Source: Yersinia mollaretii ATCC 43969 (GTDB lineage Bacteria > Pseudomonadota > Gammaproteobacteria > Enterobacterales > Enterobacteriaceae). From it: DNA of 64,000 nt. A model generated the notes under the pieces. It had not been told where the DNA came from and did no database searches. It saw nothing but the letters and a program-made list of their open reading frames with translations. A program made the translations under genes and the position numbers. Below, in pieces: positions 18,532 to 27,876 of this stretch. Every line of letters starts with the position of its first letter. Within the stretch, counting starts at the first letter, position 1. The stretch lies in assembly GCF_013282725.1 (NCBI RefSeq), contig NZ_CP054043.1, forward strand, positions 4,092,001-4,156,000, written 5' to 3'.

Positions 18532-19737
18532 TTAGCCAAATACCCCGCCAAACCACTGACTGAGTTTCATCATCACGAAATCCCATATGCGGCTAAAGAA
18601 ACCGCCCTCTTTGACTTCATTGAGCACCACCAGCGGGCGCTGTTCAATGGTTTTGCCATTTAGCTGAAAATCGATAGTGCCGACTACTTGATGTTTCGCC
18701 AAGGGCGCACGCAATTCTGTTTGATCAAGCTTATAACTGGCTTTCAGATTCTTCATCTGCCCTTTCGGGATAGTGATAGCCGCATCCTCCGCGACACCTA
18801 GCTCTGCCTGCCCAGTATCACCAAACCAGACTTTTTGCGTCACAAAAGGCTTGGTGGCTTTGATTGGCACCACGGTTTCATAGAAACGGAATCCCCACGT
18901 CAGTAGTTTTTCACTTTCACTGAATCGAACCCGATCACTCGGCGCGCCTAATACCACGGAGATCAACCGCATCGGCCCGTCGGTGGCAGAAGCCACCAGA
19001 TTATGCCCTGCGCCAGTGGTAAAACCCGTTTTCATGCCGTCAACGTTGAGATTTGTGCTCCATAACAGACGGTTACGGTTAATCTGCCGAATATTATTAA
19101 AGGTGAACTCTTTCTCTTTATGCAGCGCATACTCTTCTGGCACATCGCGGATCAATGCCTGCCCTAGCACTGCCATATCACGGGCGGTGCTGTACTGCCC
19201 TGGCGCATCAAGACCATGCACGGTCATAAAGTGGGTATTCGTCAGACCCAGCGCTTTGGCGTAATTATTCATCAAACCAACAAAACTGTCCTGACTGCCA
19301 GCGACATAATCCGCCAGCGCGATACTCGCATCATTACCGGACTGAATCACAATGCCTTTATTCAAATCGGACAATTTCACCTGATCGCCCGGTTTCAAAA
19401 ACATCAGTGAAGAGCCTCGCAGTGCCGGATTGCCAGTGGCCCAAGCATCTTTACCCACCGTCACTAAATCGTCTGGATGCACTTTACCGGCTTTAATCGC
19501 CTGCCCAATCACATAGCTGGACATAATTTTTGTCAAACTGGCCGGATCAAGGCGCTGGTCACTGTTGCCCTCAACCAGCACTTTTCCACTGTTGAAATCC
19601 ATCAGCACATAGGCTTTGGCATCTACCGGAGGAGCCGCAGGATCATCAGCCGCGTGTGCAGCGGGCAGTGCCAAGAGCAATAGCCCAGCACTGAGCGTAA
19701 ATTTTTTTATCTTAAAAGGGAGGATAAATTTCATCAT
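18532..19737 (-). CDS. dacC: D-alanyl-D-alanine carboxypeptidase DacC (PBP6)
   Basis: DacC trims the terminal D-Ala from peptidoglycan pentapeptides in the periplasm. The 401-residue protein (start at 19737) has a signal peptide ending AAHA. The penicillin-binding motifs are SLTK (67-70, active Ser67), SGN in [12 protein letters not shown], and KTG in [10 protein letters not shown]. The C-terminus [15 protein letters not shown] is the amphipathic membrane anchor of PBP5/6. The start is ATG 19737 or the adjacent 19734; a longer frame to 19806 would spoil the signal peptide. Its place near deoR/ybjG supports DacC over DacA or DacD. Confidence 0.92.
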   Translation of the reverse strand: MMKFILPFKIKKFTLSAGLLLLALPAAHAADDPAAPPVDAKAYVLMDFNSGKVLVEGNSDQRLDPASLTKIMSSYVIGQAIKAGKVHPDDLVTVGKDAWATGNPALRGSSLMFLKPGDQVKLSDLNKGIVIQSGNDASIALADYVAGSQDSFVGLMNNYAKALGLTNTHFMTVHGLDAPGQYSTARDMAVLGQALIRDVPEEYALHKEKEFTFNNIRQINRNRLLWSTNLNVDGMKTGFTTGAGHNLVASATDGPMRLISVVLGAPSDRVRFSESEKLLTWGFRFYETVVPIKATKPFVTQKVWFGDTGQAELGVAEDAAITIPKGQMKNLKASYKLDQTELRAPLAKHQVVGTIDFQLNGKTIEQRPLVVLNEVKEGGFFSRIWDFVMMKLSQWFGGVFG

Positions 19738-20029
19738 GAGGTCGCCAGAGTATCCTTGCCAATAATCGGAAATGAGTGGTGTTCCCAGAACAGTGCCACT
19801 GTCCAATTAGCGAAAAAATAACGTCTTTCTACTGATACCGAATCATGAGTTTAGTCATACTTCAGCACCTTTTCTAAATTTATCCCATTGCCGTGTCAAT
19901 TGGGCACAGTTTTACGTTTTGTTTTGTAAAGAGCCTATTTTTATCCATTATTGATGGCTACACGGCTAAACATCTTCCTATCTGTACGTCCCGACACCTA
20001 AGCACCTAAACGTCTAAAAATCAATAAAT

Positions 20030-20048
20030 ATATTCCAAAAAGGAATAT
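20030..20048 (+). promoter_or_regulatory. Inverted repeat upstream of cbs
   Basis: ATATTCC, five A, GGAATAT is a perfect 7-bp inverted repeat 110 bp before the cystathionine beta-synthase ATG. It could be an operator. The rest of the 420-bp dacC-cbs gap shows no gene. Confidence 0.4.
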
Positions 20049-20159
20049 AGGCGGGTTATTTGTTCTTTTTAGTGCTTAAGCCGCTGGCGCTATGATTCAG
20101 CCCATAGGTTGTTAAGCAAAGCCACTTTTAATGGCACATCTTTATTAATGGAGAGAAGA

Positions 20160-21527
20160 ATGGCTATCCCGCGCTCGGTGCTTGATCTGATCGGCCACAC
20201 CCCCTTGCTGGAACTGACCCGCTTTGATACCGGCCCGTGCCAACTGTTTGTGAAGTTGGAAAATCAAAACCCCGGTGGCTCGATTAAAGACCGCGTCGCA
20301 CTCTCCATGATTGAACAGGCGGAACAAGCGGGTTTGTTGCCACCCGGCGGCACCATTATTGAGGCGACGGCGGGCAATACGGGCCTCGGACTGGCGCTGG
20401 TTGCCGCGCTAAAAGGCTACAAGCTGGTGTTGGTGGTGCCGGATAAAATGAGTCAGGAGAAGATTTTCCACCTGCGGGCCTTGGGCGCACAGGTGTTACT
20501 GACCCGCTCGGATGTGGGTAAAGGCCATCCGGCTTATTATCAGGATTATGCCCTGCGGCTGGCGCAAGAGACCCCCGGTGCTTTCTATATTGACCAATTT
20601 AATAATCCGGCCAATCCCGCCGCACATCGGACCTCCACTGGCCCGGAGTTGTGGCAGCAGATGGGCGAACAGATTGATGCCATCGTGGTGGGCGTCGGCT
20701 CCAGCGGCACACTCAGTGGCCTAAGCCAATATTTCGCAGAGGTTTCACCGACGACCGAGTTTGTGCTGGCTGACCCTGCGGGATCTATTTTAGCCGATTA
20801 TGTCGACAGTTCGCAGATTGGCGATGCGGGAAGCTGGTTGGTCGAAGGTATTGGTGAGGATTTCATCCCGCCATTGAGCAACTTTTCTCAGGTCAAAAAA
20901 TCCTATCGAATCGATGATGCCGAAGCCTTCAGCACCGCCCGCACCCTATTGCGGGAAGAGGGTGTGCTGGCGGGTTCCTCCACTGGCACCCTACTGGCAG
21001 CGGCGCTGCGCTATTGCCGCGAGCAAACCACCCCCAAACGTGTGGTCACTTTTGTCTGTGACAGTGGCAATAAATATTTGTCGAAAATGTTCAATGATTA
21101 CTGGTTGCTGGAGCAGGGTTTACTGAGTAAGCCTCAGCATGGCGATTTACGCGATTTCATCACCTACAGCCATCAGGATGGCGCGACCGTTTCGGTTTCG
21201 CCGCAAGATACGCTGGCCGTCGCCCATGCCCGGATGCGCTTGTATGACATCTCGCAACTGCCGGTATTAGACGGCGAAAAAGTGGTTGGGCTGCTCGACG
21301 AATGGGATCTGCTGAATGCGGTGCAAGCCGATGCCAACCATTTCAAACTGCCCGCCAGTAGCGCGATGACGCGTCAGGTTAACACGCTACAAAAAGAGGC
21401 GGATTACCGCTCTCTGCTGACCACCTTTAATAAGGGTCATGTGGCTGTGGTACTGGATGGCGAGCGTTTTCTCGGCCTGATTACCCGCACCGATGTTTTG
21501 AATACCTGGCGTCAAAAGCTGGCTTAA
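20160..21527 (+). CDS. Cystathionine beta-synthase
   Basis: The enzyme joins homocysteine and serine to cystathionine, the first step of reverse transsulfuration. The 455-residue protein has the PLP fold-type II domain (LIGHTPLLELTRF; PLP lysine in NPGGSIKDRVA; EATAGNTGLGLA; GVGSSGTLSG). Two C-terminal CBS repeats begin near residue 335 (VSPQDTLAVAHARMRLYDISQLPVL) and 395. Length fits bacterial CBS (about 457) rather than CysK/CysM (about 310). GGAGAG precedes ATG 20160; the frame from 20109 is less likely. It is followed after 24 bp by cystathionine gamma-lyase. Confidence 0.9.
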   Translation: MAIPRSVLDLIGHTPLLELTRFDTGPCQLFVKLENQNPGGSIKDRVALSMIEQAEQAGLLPPGGTIIEATAGNTGLGLALVAALKGYKLVLVVPDKMSQEKIFHLRALGAQVLLTRSDVGKGHPAYYQDYALRLAQETPGAFYIDQFNNPANPAAHRTSTGPELWQQMGEQIDAIVVGVGSSGTLSGLSQYFAEVSPTTEFVLADPAGSILADYVDSSQIGDAGSWLVEGIGEDFIPPLSNFSQVKKSYRIDDAEAFSTARTLLREEGVLAGSSTGTLLAAALRYCREQTTPKRVVTFVCDSGNKYLSKMFNDYWLLEQGLLSKPQHGDLRDFITYSHQDGATVSVSPQDTLAVAHARMRLYDISQLPVLDGEKVVGLLDEWDLLNAVQADANHFKLPASSAMTRQVNTLQKEADYRSLLTTFNKGHVAVVLDGERFLGLITRTDVLNTWRQKLA

Positions 21528-21551
21528 TCTTCTCTTATTAAGGATTTTATC

Positions 21552-22697
21552 ATGGCAAAGTTCGATACCCTAACCGTCCACGCCGGTTACACCCCAGACA
21601 GCACTGGCGCAGTGATGCCAGCCATTTACGCCACCTCCACTTTTGCACAACCGGCCCCCGGCGAACATACCGGCTATGAATACTCGCGCAGTGGCAACCC
21701 CACTCGCACCGCGCTAGAGAAAGCCATTGCCGAGCTAGAAGGCGGTATTCGTGGTTACGCATTCGCCTCGGGCTTGGCGGCCTGTTCAACTGTGCTTGAA
21801 CTGCTGGATCAAGGTAGCCATATCATTGCCGTTGATGATTTATATGGCGGCACCTATCGCCTACTGGAGAAGGTGCGCAGTCGCACAGCAGGTTTGCGGG
21901 TGACTTATGTCTCCCCTGCGGATACCGCCGCGTTAGAGCAAGCCATTCAGCCTGATACCAAAATGATCTGGGTGGAGACCCCCACTAACCCACTGTTAAA
22001 ACTGGCGGATCTGGCAGCGATTGCAGCGATTGCCAAAAAGCACCAGCTTATCAGTGTGGCGGATAACACTTTTGCCTCACCTTACATTCAACGCCCGCTG
22101 GATCTCGGTTTTGATATTGTGGTGCATTCAGCCACCAAATATATCAATGGCCACTCAGATGTGGTCGCTGGAGTCGCGGCGGTGGGGAATAACCCTGAAC
22201 TGGCGGAGCAATTGGGCTTTTTGCATAATGCGGTCGGCGGGATTTTAGATCCCTTCAGCAGTTTCCTGACACTACGAGGTTTGCGCACCTTGGCACTGCG
22301 TATGGCGCGGCATAACCACAGCGCTCAGCGCATCGCCGAGTGGCTTGAGCAGCAACCACAGGTGGAAAATGTCTACTATCCGGGGCTGAAAAGTCACCCA
22401 CAACACGCGCTGGCAACCCAACAGATGGCGGGTTTTGGTGGCATGATCTCGGTGAGGCTGAAAGGGGATGACAGCTACGCCCGCGCGGTGATTAAGCGCT
22501 CACATCTGTTTACTCTGGCCGAAAGCCTAGGGGGTGTCGAAAGTTTAATCAGCCAGCCCTACAGCATGACCCATGCTTCAATCCCGCTGGAGACCCGCTT
22601 AAAACACGGCATCACCCCGCAATTACTGCGTTTGTCCGTGGGCATTGAGGATACTGAAGATTTGATTGCTGACTTAGCGCAGGCGCTAAACGGCTAA
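21552..22697 (+). CDS. Cystathionine gamma-lyase
   Basis: This 381-residue Cys/Met-metabolism PLP enzyme is expected to cleave cystathionine to cysteine, 2-oxobutyrate and ammonia. Visible signatures are YEYSRSGNPTR, FASGLAACST, ETPTNPLLKLADL and the PLP lysine in DIVVHSATKYINGHSDVV. Family sequence alone does not fully separate gamma-lyase from gamma-synthase or beta-lyase. The adjacent CBS gene makes a reverse-transsulfuration operon the best reading, giving the cell a route from methionine sulfur to cysteine. AAGGA lies before the ATG. Confidence 0.87.
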   Translation: MAKFDTLTVHAGYTPDSTGAVMPAIYATSTFAQPAPGEHTGYEYSRSGNPTRTALEKAIAELEGGIRGYAFASGLAACSTVLELLDQGSHIIAVDDLYGGTYRLLEKVRSRTAGLRVTYVSPADTAALEQAIQPDTKMIWVETPTNPLLKLADLAAIAAIAKKHQLISVADNTFASPYIQRPLDLGFDIVVHSATKYINGHSDVVAGVAAVGNNPELAEQLGFLHNAVGGILDPFSSFLTLRGLRTLALRMARHNHSAQRIAEWLEQQPQVENVYYPGLKSHPQHALATQQMAGFGGMISVRLKGDDSYARAVIKRSHLFTLAESLGGVESLISQPYSMTHASIPLETRLKHGITPQLLRLSVGIEDTEDLIADLAQALNG

Positions 22698-22754
22698 CGT
22701 TAATAAGATAAATGCGATAGGCGCAAGCATCACGCCTATCGTCATACCAAAGCA

Positions 22755-23195
22755 CTAAACCGCCCTTTGCCAGACATGCCCGCGCTCTTCAAAAATCAAC
22801 TTTTCCATTGATTGCTGCACTTCAGAATCTGCCAGTATGCGTAAGAAATGCCCCACATCGCTGGCCTCATTAATCGACTCTACATAAAGCGCGCGCAAAG
22901 CAACATCCGCTGTTCGTGGCAAGTGGCTTTGCGCCTTTTCCCAACGGGCAACTGTTTGGACATCCACACCAAGTAATGTTGCCAGTGATTTTTGCGACAT
23001 ATTCATTTCAATCCGTATAAACCGGATTTCATCGGCGACCAGTGGACTACAGCGGTTAACTAATATTTTACCGATTAGCCGATGCAAACCATCAACATCA
23101 TCAATACTGGTAAAACGCTCGCCATCAATAACGTCGCAATGATAGCCATTAGCCAACCACACCGTTGTTAAGCCGCTCTCCGTATAGTGATACAT
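22755..23195 (-). CDS. XRE-type antitoxin-like regulator
   Basis: The 146-residue protein has a central helix-turn-helix (about residues 56-100: EIRFIRIEMNMSQKSLATLLGV..QTVARWEKAQ). The N-terminal half (MYHYTESGLTTVWLANGYHCDV) resembles antitoxins paired with small DUF4258/RelE-like toxins. A 47-codon frame with a toxin-like C-terminal segment lies immediately upstream (23209-23352), and a 23-bp palindrome lies at its start. The layout is that of an autoregulated toxin-antitoxin operon whose toxin has lost its N-terminal half. It could instead be a stand-alone regulator. Confidence 0.65.
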   Translation of the reverse strand: MYHYTESGLTTVWLANGYHCDVIDGERFTSIDDVDGLHRLIGKILVNRCSPLVADEIRFIRIEMNMSQKSLATLLGVDVQTVARWEKAQSHLPRTADVALRALYVESINEASDVGHFLRILADSEVQQSMEKLIFEERGHVWQRAV

Positions 23196-23208
23196 GACCT
23201 TCTCTCCC

Positions 23209-23352
23209 TTACTTAATCATGACCGTGATAACGAACAGGGTCGGATCGTCCTCATGCCGCTTCAGTACAGTAACGACTTCGATCACATCCCCAGCAGCGC
23301 GAAGGTGTCTTAGATTCCATTCAATCACCCACCTAAAATTTGTACCTATCAT
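23209..23352 (-). pseudogene. Truncated toxin-like ORF (47 codons)
   Basis: Reading from ATG 23352 gives a 47-residue product: the N-terminus MIGTNFRWVIEWNLRHLR, then AAGDVIEVVTVLKRHEDD and PTLFVITVMIK. The end resembles the C-terminal strand pair of DUF4258-type toxins. The N-terminal half, including any catalytic histidine region, is missing. The ATG lies inside the 23-bp palindrome, so translation may begin at GTG 23328 instead (39 residues). It is followed after 13 bp by the antitoxin-like gene. The family assignment is by eye and tentative. Confidence 0.4.
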
Positions 23353-23364
23353 TTTGATAGGTAC
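23342..23364 (-). promoter_or_regulatory. 23-bp palindromic operator candidate
   Basis: GTACCTATC, five bases, GATAGGTAC is a perfect 9-bp inverted repeat. On the minus strand TTGACG lies just upstream (about 23376-23381), with CAAAAT 17 bp later inside the palindrome. The repeat would therefore cover the -10 element. This is the usual place for an antitoxin autorepression site. Confidence 0.6.
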
Positions 23365-23451
23365 AACAGAGAACGTCAAGGGCAGATAGAGAAGAGGAGA
23401 GAAGGAAAGAGAGAGTGGCTAATGTGGATAAGCGAAAATACGCAGAAAAAA

Positions 23452-24123
23452 CTACCGCCGATGCGCCAGCGACCTGACCCACTTATCACCCAAGCTTTGG
23501 ACGCCTTGCACCAGAATCACCAGTATGATTAATGTCGCGACCATCACTTCATTGTTAAATCGTTGATAACCATAACGAATTGCTAAATCGCCCAATCCGC
23601 CGCCGCCAATCACGCCCGCCATGGATGAGAACCCCACCAGCATCACAACTGTTAAGGTCACCCCAGCCAATAAAGCCGGTAGCGCTTCCGGCAATAATAC
23701 TTTTTGGATCACATGTCTGGCTGAACCGCCCATGGATAAAATGGCTTCAATCCGCCCTTTATCGACTTCATCCAGAGCGGCCTCCACCACTCGGGCAAAA
23801 AAGGGAATCGCCCCCAAGGTGATGGGAACAATCGCGGCAGTGCTGCCCAGAGTGGTGCCGATAATCCAGCGCGTAATCGGAATTAAGGCAATCAACAGCA
23901 CCACAAAAGGCATTGAGCGCCCGAGATTCACGATAGCGCCGATGAAGGTATTTAGCCGAGGGGCGGGTAAAACGCCATTCGGGCGCGAAACAAATAACAA
24001 AATGCCTAATGGCAGGCCAATTAACACGGTGAAAAAGGTGGCGATCACCACCATATAAATCGTTTCTCCGGTGGCGTTGGTCACCAATGCCAGCAGATCC
24101 TGCCAGCTCATGCCGCTGTTCAT
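23452..24123 (-). CDS. Methionine-type ABC transporter permease (MetI family)
   Basis: The 223-residue protein is the membrane channel of a MetNIQ-type importer. It has about five spans and the permease loop [26 protein letters not shown]. The segment [26 protein letters not shown] is typical of MetI. Its start overlaps the metN-like stop by 4 bases. A second locus is likely to exist for the main methionine system, so I give no symbol. The substrate may be methionine or another sulfur or amino compound. Confidence 0.88.
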   Translation of the reverse strand: MNSGMSWQDLLALVTNATGETIYMVVIATFFTVLIGLPLGILLFVSRPNGVLPAPRLNTFIGAIVNLGRSMPFVVLLIALIPITRWIIGTTLGSTAAIVPITLGAIPFFARVVEAALDEVDKGRIEAILSMGGSARHVIQKVLLPEALPALLAGVTLTVVMLVGFSSMAGVIGGGGLGDLAIRYGYQRFNNEVMVATLIILVILVQGVQSLGDKWVRSLAHRR

Positions 24124-25106
24124 ATCAGTTCAGCCCTCACACCGCGCTCATTAAGAAATTGTAATATTTCAGCCAAATTTAGCCCGCCGTCTGGGTGGCT
24201 GAAATCAACCTGTAAGCGCCCAACCCGTTGACCACCAATGGATTCTACGCCACCGCCCAACAAGGTCACCCCCACCGCATGTTGTTGTGCCAACTCACTG
24301 AGCACTGGCGAAGCCGATAAAGTATCAAAGAAAGTCAGCTCCGCCACCGGCGTGCCCGAGAGAGAAACCGGACCGCAGGTCGGCAGCAGTGAACGCCCTA
24401 GCCGAGAATCGGGGGAGGCCAGTAAATCCGCGATCATACCGGTCTCCACCACTCGCCCGCGCTCAAGCAAAGCGGCGTTATCACAGATGGATTTCACCAC
24501 ATCCAACTCATGGGTGATCAGCACAATGGTTAACCCCAACTGACGGTTGATATCGCGCAGCAGCGCCAATATGGATGCCGTGGTTTCGGGGTCCAGCGCA
24601 CTGGTGGCCTCATCAGATAACAGGTAGGCCGGTTTGGCCGCCAGCGCCCTCGCAATACCAACGCGCTGTTTTTGCCCGCCCGAGAGCTGTGAGGGAAAGG
24701 CATAGGCTTTGTCACTCAGCCCGACTAAATCCAATAATTCGGCCACACGTTGCTGGCGTTGCGGCTTGGGCATACCAATAATTTCCAAGCCAACCGCAAT
24801 GTTGTCCCAGACATTACGTGAATGCAGTAAATGAAAATTCTGGAAAATCATGCCGATATTCTGCCGCTGCAAACGTAATTCACGGTCAGAAAGGGTGGTT
24901 AATTCACGACCATCCACCTGAATACGGCCCGAAGTGGGCCGCTCCAGTAGGTTCAAACAGCGGATCAAGGTGCTTTTACCCGCACCACTGCGGCCAATAA
25001 TACCGAACACCGAGCCGGTCGGGATCTCGAGCGAGACCTCCGTCAGGGCCACCATCGGTAACCCCCCTTGCGGATAGGTTTTACTCAGGCGTTCGATGCT
25101 GATCAT
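24120..25106 (-). CDS. Methionine-type ABC transporter ATPase (MetN family)
   Basis: The 328-residue ATPase has Walker [10 protein letters not shown] (38-46), Q-loop [16 protein letters not shown], signature LSGGQKQR, Walker [16 protein letters not shown] and switch ITHELDVV. The last ~85 residues form the NIL domain that senses methionine in MetN ([30 protein letters not shown]). Presence of NIL favours a methionine or methionine-derivative importer with substrate feedback. It overlaps both neighbours by 4 bp (ATGA). Confidence 0.9.
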   Translation of the reverse strand: MISIERLSKTYPQGGLPMVALTEVSLEIPTGSVFGIIGRSGAGKSTLIRCLNLLERPTSGRIQVDGRELTTLSDRELRLQRQNIGMIFQNFHLLHSRNVWDNIAVGLEIIGMPKPQRQQRVAELLDLVGLSDKAYAFPSQLSGGQKQRVGIARALAAKPAYLLSDEATSALDPETTASILALLRDINRQLGLTIVLITHELDVVKSICDNAALLERGRVVETGMIADLLASPDSRLGRSLLPTCGPVSLSGTPVAELTFFDTLSASPVLSELAQQHAVGVTLLGGGVESIGGQRVGRLQVDFSHPDGGLNLAEILQFLNERGVRAELI

Positions 25107-25963
25107 GATTTATTGCCTGCCACCGGGATGACGGAGCCGGCATATTTTTCAGTGATAAATTTCGCCACTTCCGGTGACTGCAAATCTTTCGCTAACTGTA
25201 TGATGCGCGGGTCGTTGGCCAGCGATGGCGTGGTGACCAGAATATTGGCATAGGGATTACCGGCCGCTTTCTCCAGCCCCAAGGCGTCTTTGGCCGGGTT
25301 CAACCCGGCTTCCAGAGCATAGTTGCCATTAATTACTGCCAAATCAACGTCATCCAGTGAACGTGGGATCTGTGGTGACTCAATTTCCAAAATTTTCAGG
25401 TGCTTTGGATTGCTGGCGATATCTTTCGGGGTGGCCTGATTTTTCGCCGGATCAGTAAAGCCCGGTTTGAGTGTGATTAGCCCCTGATCTTGCAACAAAT
25501 AGAGCGCCCGGCTGAGATTGGTGACGTTATTCGGCACCGCTACGCTGCCTTTATCCGGCACATCAGCAAAGGTTTTGTGTTTGTGGGAGTAAACGCCTAG
25601 CGGCTCAATATGCACAGTGGCGGCAACGGCAAACTTCTGCCCCAGCGCCTGCTCTTGAGAGCGCAAATAGGGCACATGTTGGAAGTAATTGGCATCCACA
25701 TCACCGTGGGCCAGCAACTCATTGGAGTTCACACCATTGGGGATCTCAATGACTTTCAGATTCAATGACGGGTCCAGTTTTTGCACGAATTGCAGAATTT
25801 CCGCATGAGGAACCGGATCTGCCGCGACGCGCAGTGCCTCGGCAGCTTGTGCCGATAGAGTGAAAGTCGATGCCAGTGCCGTCAGCAGTGCCGCACGAAC
25901 CAAGCCAGAAACGCGTGTTGTTGTCATCACTGTTGTTGTCATCACTGTTTTTTTCATCATCAT
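25103..25963 (-). CDS. NlpA/MetQ-family substrate-binding protein
   Basis: This 286-residue periplasmic binding protein belongs to the MetQ/NlpA lipoprotein family, but no lipobox cysteine is visible. The signal ends [11 protein letters not shown], so the protein is probably soluble. Family segments are [43 protein letters not shown] and [15 protein letters not shown]. The N-terminus repeats TVMTT twice through a 15-bp tandem duplication, so the true start could be any of several Met codons up to MTTTRVSG. It follows the dioxygenase gene by 31 bp and overlaps the ATPase gene. Confidence 0.87.
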   Translation of the reverse strand: MMMKKTVMTTTVMTTTRVSGLVRAALLTALASTFTLSAQAAEALRVAADPVPHAEILQFVQKLDPSLNLKVIEIPNGVNSNELLAHGDVDANYFQHVPYLRSQEQALGQKFAVAATVHIEPLGVYSHKHKTFADVPDKGSVAVPNNVTNLSRALYLLQDQGLITLKPGFTDPAKNQATPKDIASNPKHLKILEIESPQIPRSLDDVDLAVINGNYALEAGLNPAKDALGLEKAAGNPYANILVTTPSLANDPRIIQLAKDLQSPEVAKFITEKYAGSVIPVAGNKS

Positions 25964-25994
25964 TATCCCAAAAATTAGTTTTTATAATTGAGTA

Positions 25995-27086
25995 TCAATA
26001 GGTTGTGCTGGTCGTTTCTGATGGCGCGATCACGCCAGAGTAGTGCTTTTTAGCCACATCGGGGTGCGAGCGTAGCCGCCCCTTAAGATAGTTAAGCCCC
26101 ACATCTCGAAACAGCGGATTCTGCGGGTCACTAGCTGGCCCACGCGCTTCAGCCGCCAGCGCTGCGGGCAATTGATACAATGGCACCACCGCATCCAGAC
26201 GCGCGCCGAGGAAAAAGGCGATAGAGAGTCGATCAACACCCGCTGGCGGTGTTTCTACCCGATGGACAGTGGCGCGCAGATAGCCGTTACTGGCCAGTTC
26301 CAACAGTTCACCAATATTGACCACAAAAGTGCCTTGCTGTGGAATGGCATCAATCCAGCGTCCCTCCTCCACTTCAACCTGCAAGCCACGTTGTTGATCT
26401 TGCAGTAAGAAACTGAGGAAACCTGAGTCTTTATGGGCACCGACGCCCTGCCCGCTTTGAGTGGTTTCACGCCCCGGATAGCGGATCAACTTGATATGTT
26501 CATTGGGTTTATCGCCATACAGCTCATCAAACGCGTTTTCATCCAGATCCAATGCCAGCGCGAAAGCCCGTAGCACGCGCAGCGCCATGCCGGTCATCTC
26601 CCGCTGCCATTGCAGTAGTGCTGGTTTTAATTCAGGTAAGGTGGCAGGCCACTGATTGGGACCTTGCAGTTGTGCCCAGCTTGGCGTGCCGGCTGTTTGC
26701 GGCAAGGGAGCTCTTTCGGCACCAATATCAAACTGTTCGCGCCAATCGGGCTGACCCCGGGTGAGTTCAGCAGCGGCACGGTTATAGCCGCGAAAATGGG
26801 GCGAGTGCACCATCGCAACCGCCAGCTTCTCTTCATCGGGCAGGGCGAAAAATTCACGTGATAAATTTTGGATTTGTTGTAATAACGCGGGGTCAATGCC
26901 ATGTCCGGTAAGATAGAAGAATCCGATATCCCGTGCCGCATGGCGTAGGGCGACTAAGAATGCCTGACGCTCAGTTTCACTGCCATTGAGTAATGAAAGA
27001 TCCAATAAGGGTAATGTATTGGTTGATGCCGCATTCGCGACGGATGGGTTAACAAATAGGGGATTGCTTAAGTTTTGGTGGCTCAT
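25995..27086 (-). CDS. 2-oxoglutarate/Fe(II) dioxygenase, isopenicillin N synthase-like
   Basis: The 363-residue enzyme has the non-haem iron triad H218-x-D220 (VGAHKDSGF) and H275 (ATVHRVE), with the co-substrate-binding R286-x-S288 (DRLSIAFF). The N-terminal DIOX_N domain is ARDIGFFYLTGHGI. Substrate is unknown. It is the first gene of an operon with the MetQNI-like importer, next to reverse-transsulfuration genes, so oxidation of an imported sulfur or amino compound is a reasonable inference. The N-terminus is low-complexity (VANAASTN). Confidence 0.85.
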   Translation of the reverse strand: MSHQNLSNPLFVNPSVANAASTNTLPLLDLSLLNGSETERQAFLVALRHAARDIGFFYLTGHGIDPALLQQIQNLSREFFALPDEEKLAVAMVHSPHFRGYNRAAAELTRGQPDWREQFDIGAERAPLPQTAGTPSWAQLQGPNQWPATLPELKPALLQWQREMTGMALRVLRAFALALDLDENAFDELYGDKPNEHIKLIRYPGRETTQSGQGVGAHKDSGFLSFLLQDQQRGLQVEVEEGRWIDAIPQQGTFVVNIGELLELASNGYLRATVHRVETPPAGVDRLSIAFFLGARLDAVVPLYQLPAALAAEARGPASDPQNPLFRDVGLNYLKGRLRSHPDVAKKHYSGVIAPSETTSTTY

Positions 27087-27463
27087 TTTTCACTCCAGAA
27101 TGTTCAATTGGCTGTTTTTTCTGCTCGGAACCAATGAAAACTGGACAACCATACAAACGAATAATCAGCATAATCAGCTCCTGAGCTGTGGGGTGAAAGC
27201 AGACAGACGACAGCGCTCTCTCTTCAGTCATTTAGCTCAAGTGACAAATGGCTTTAATCACATCGCATCATAAAAGCAGTTTTAAGAGCGTTCTCGACTA
27301 GATACTTAACAATCTATATCCAAACGATATAAACAATTAACACCGAAATTCAGCCGCACACCAATATCAATCCGTTCTATGTTATTTCTTTCATTACTGA
27401 TCATAAGGGTGAGTCATGACTCTGTCTTAATCTCCCGATACTCTGCTCTCCATCACTAGCACC
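27087..27463. other. Gene-free upstream region of the dioxygenase operon
   Basis: This stretch holds the minus-strand promoter for the dioxygenase-met operon. I see short frames on both strands but none with family resemblance or a good ribosome site. No operator could be named. Confidence 0.35.
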
Positions 27464-27744
27464 GCCAACCCCCCTGCAACGTTAATAACGAAGGTCATAC
27501 CCAAAGTCATGAGCGTTGCAGGTAGGCGGCAAACGAAGTCATCCCGATGAGCTTACATCAGTAAGTGATTCGGGGGCGTGAGTGTAGCCAACCCCCCTGC
27601 AATGTTAATAACAAAGGTCATACCCAAAGTCATGAGCGTTGCAGGTAGGCGGCAAACGAAGTCATCCCGATGAGCTTACATCAGTAAGTGATTCGGGTGC
27701 GTGAGTGTAGCCAACACCCCTGCAACGTTAATGACGAAGGGTAT
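27464..27744. repeat. Tandem array of 123-bp palindromic elements
   Basis: Two nearly identical 123-bp units start at 27464 and 27587, and a third partial copy at 27710. Each unit has outer arms pairing GCGTTGCAGG with CCTGCAACGTT and an inner hairpin CCCGATGAGCTTAC/GTAAGTGATTCGGG. Units 1 and 2 differ at only a few positions. The ends read ATACCC..GGGTAT. This is the same family as the copies at 29.3-29.6 and 50.5-50.9 kb. Confidence 0.85.
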
Positions 27745-27876
27745 TTTCTTTCATGTTGGGGGAGAAAGTATTAGCTTAGCTATAAATACCCCTCACTCCG
27801 GTTGGGAATTGCTGATGTCCAGAAAATGCACTGTTAAGCTTCACTTCACCCTTTCTGCCTGCTTGGAGGTGGCTTA

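Noticed and set aside
19990..20020. MetJ box before cbs
   Set aside because: A single AAACGTCT-like octamer is present but without a convincing second adjacent octamer, which MetJ needs.
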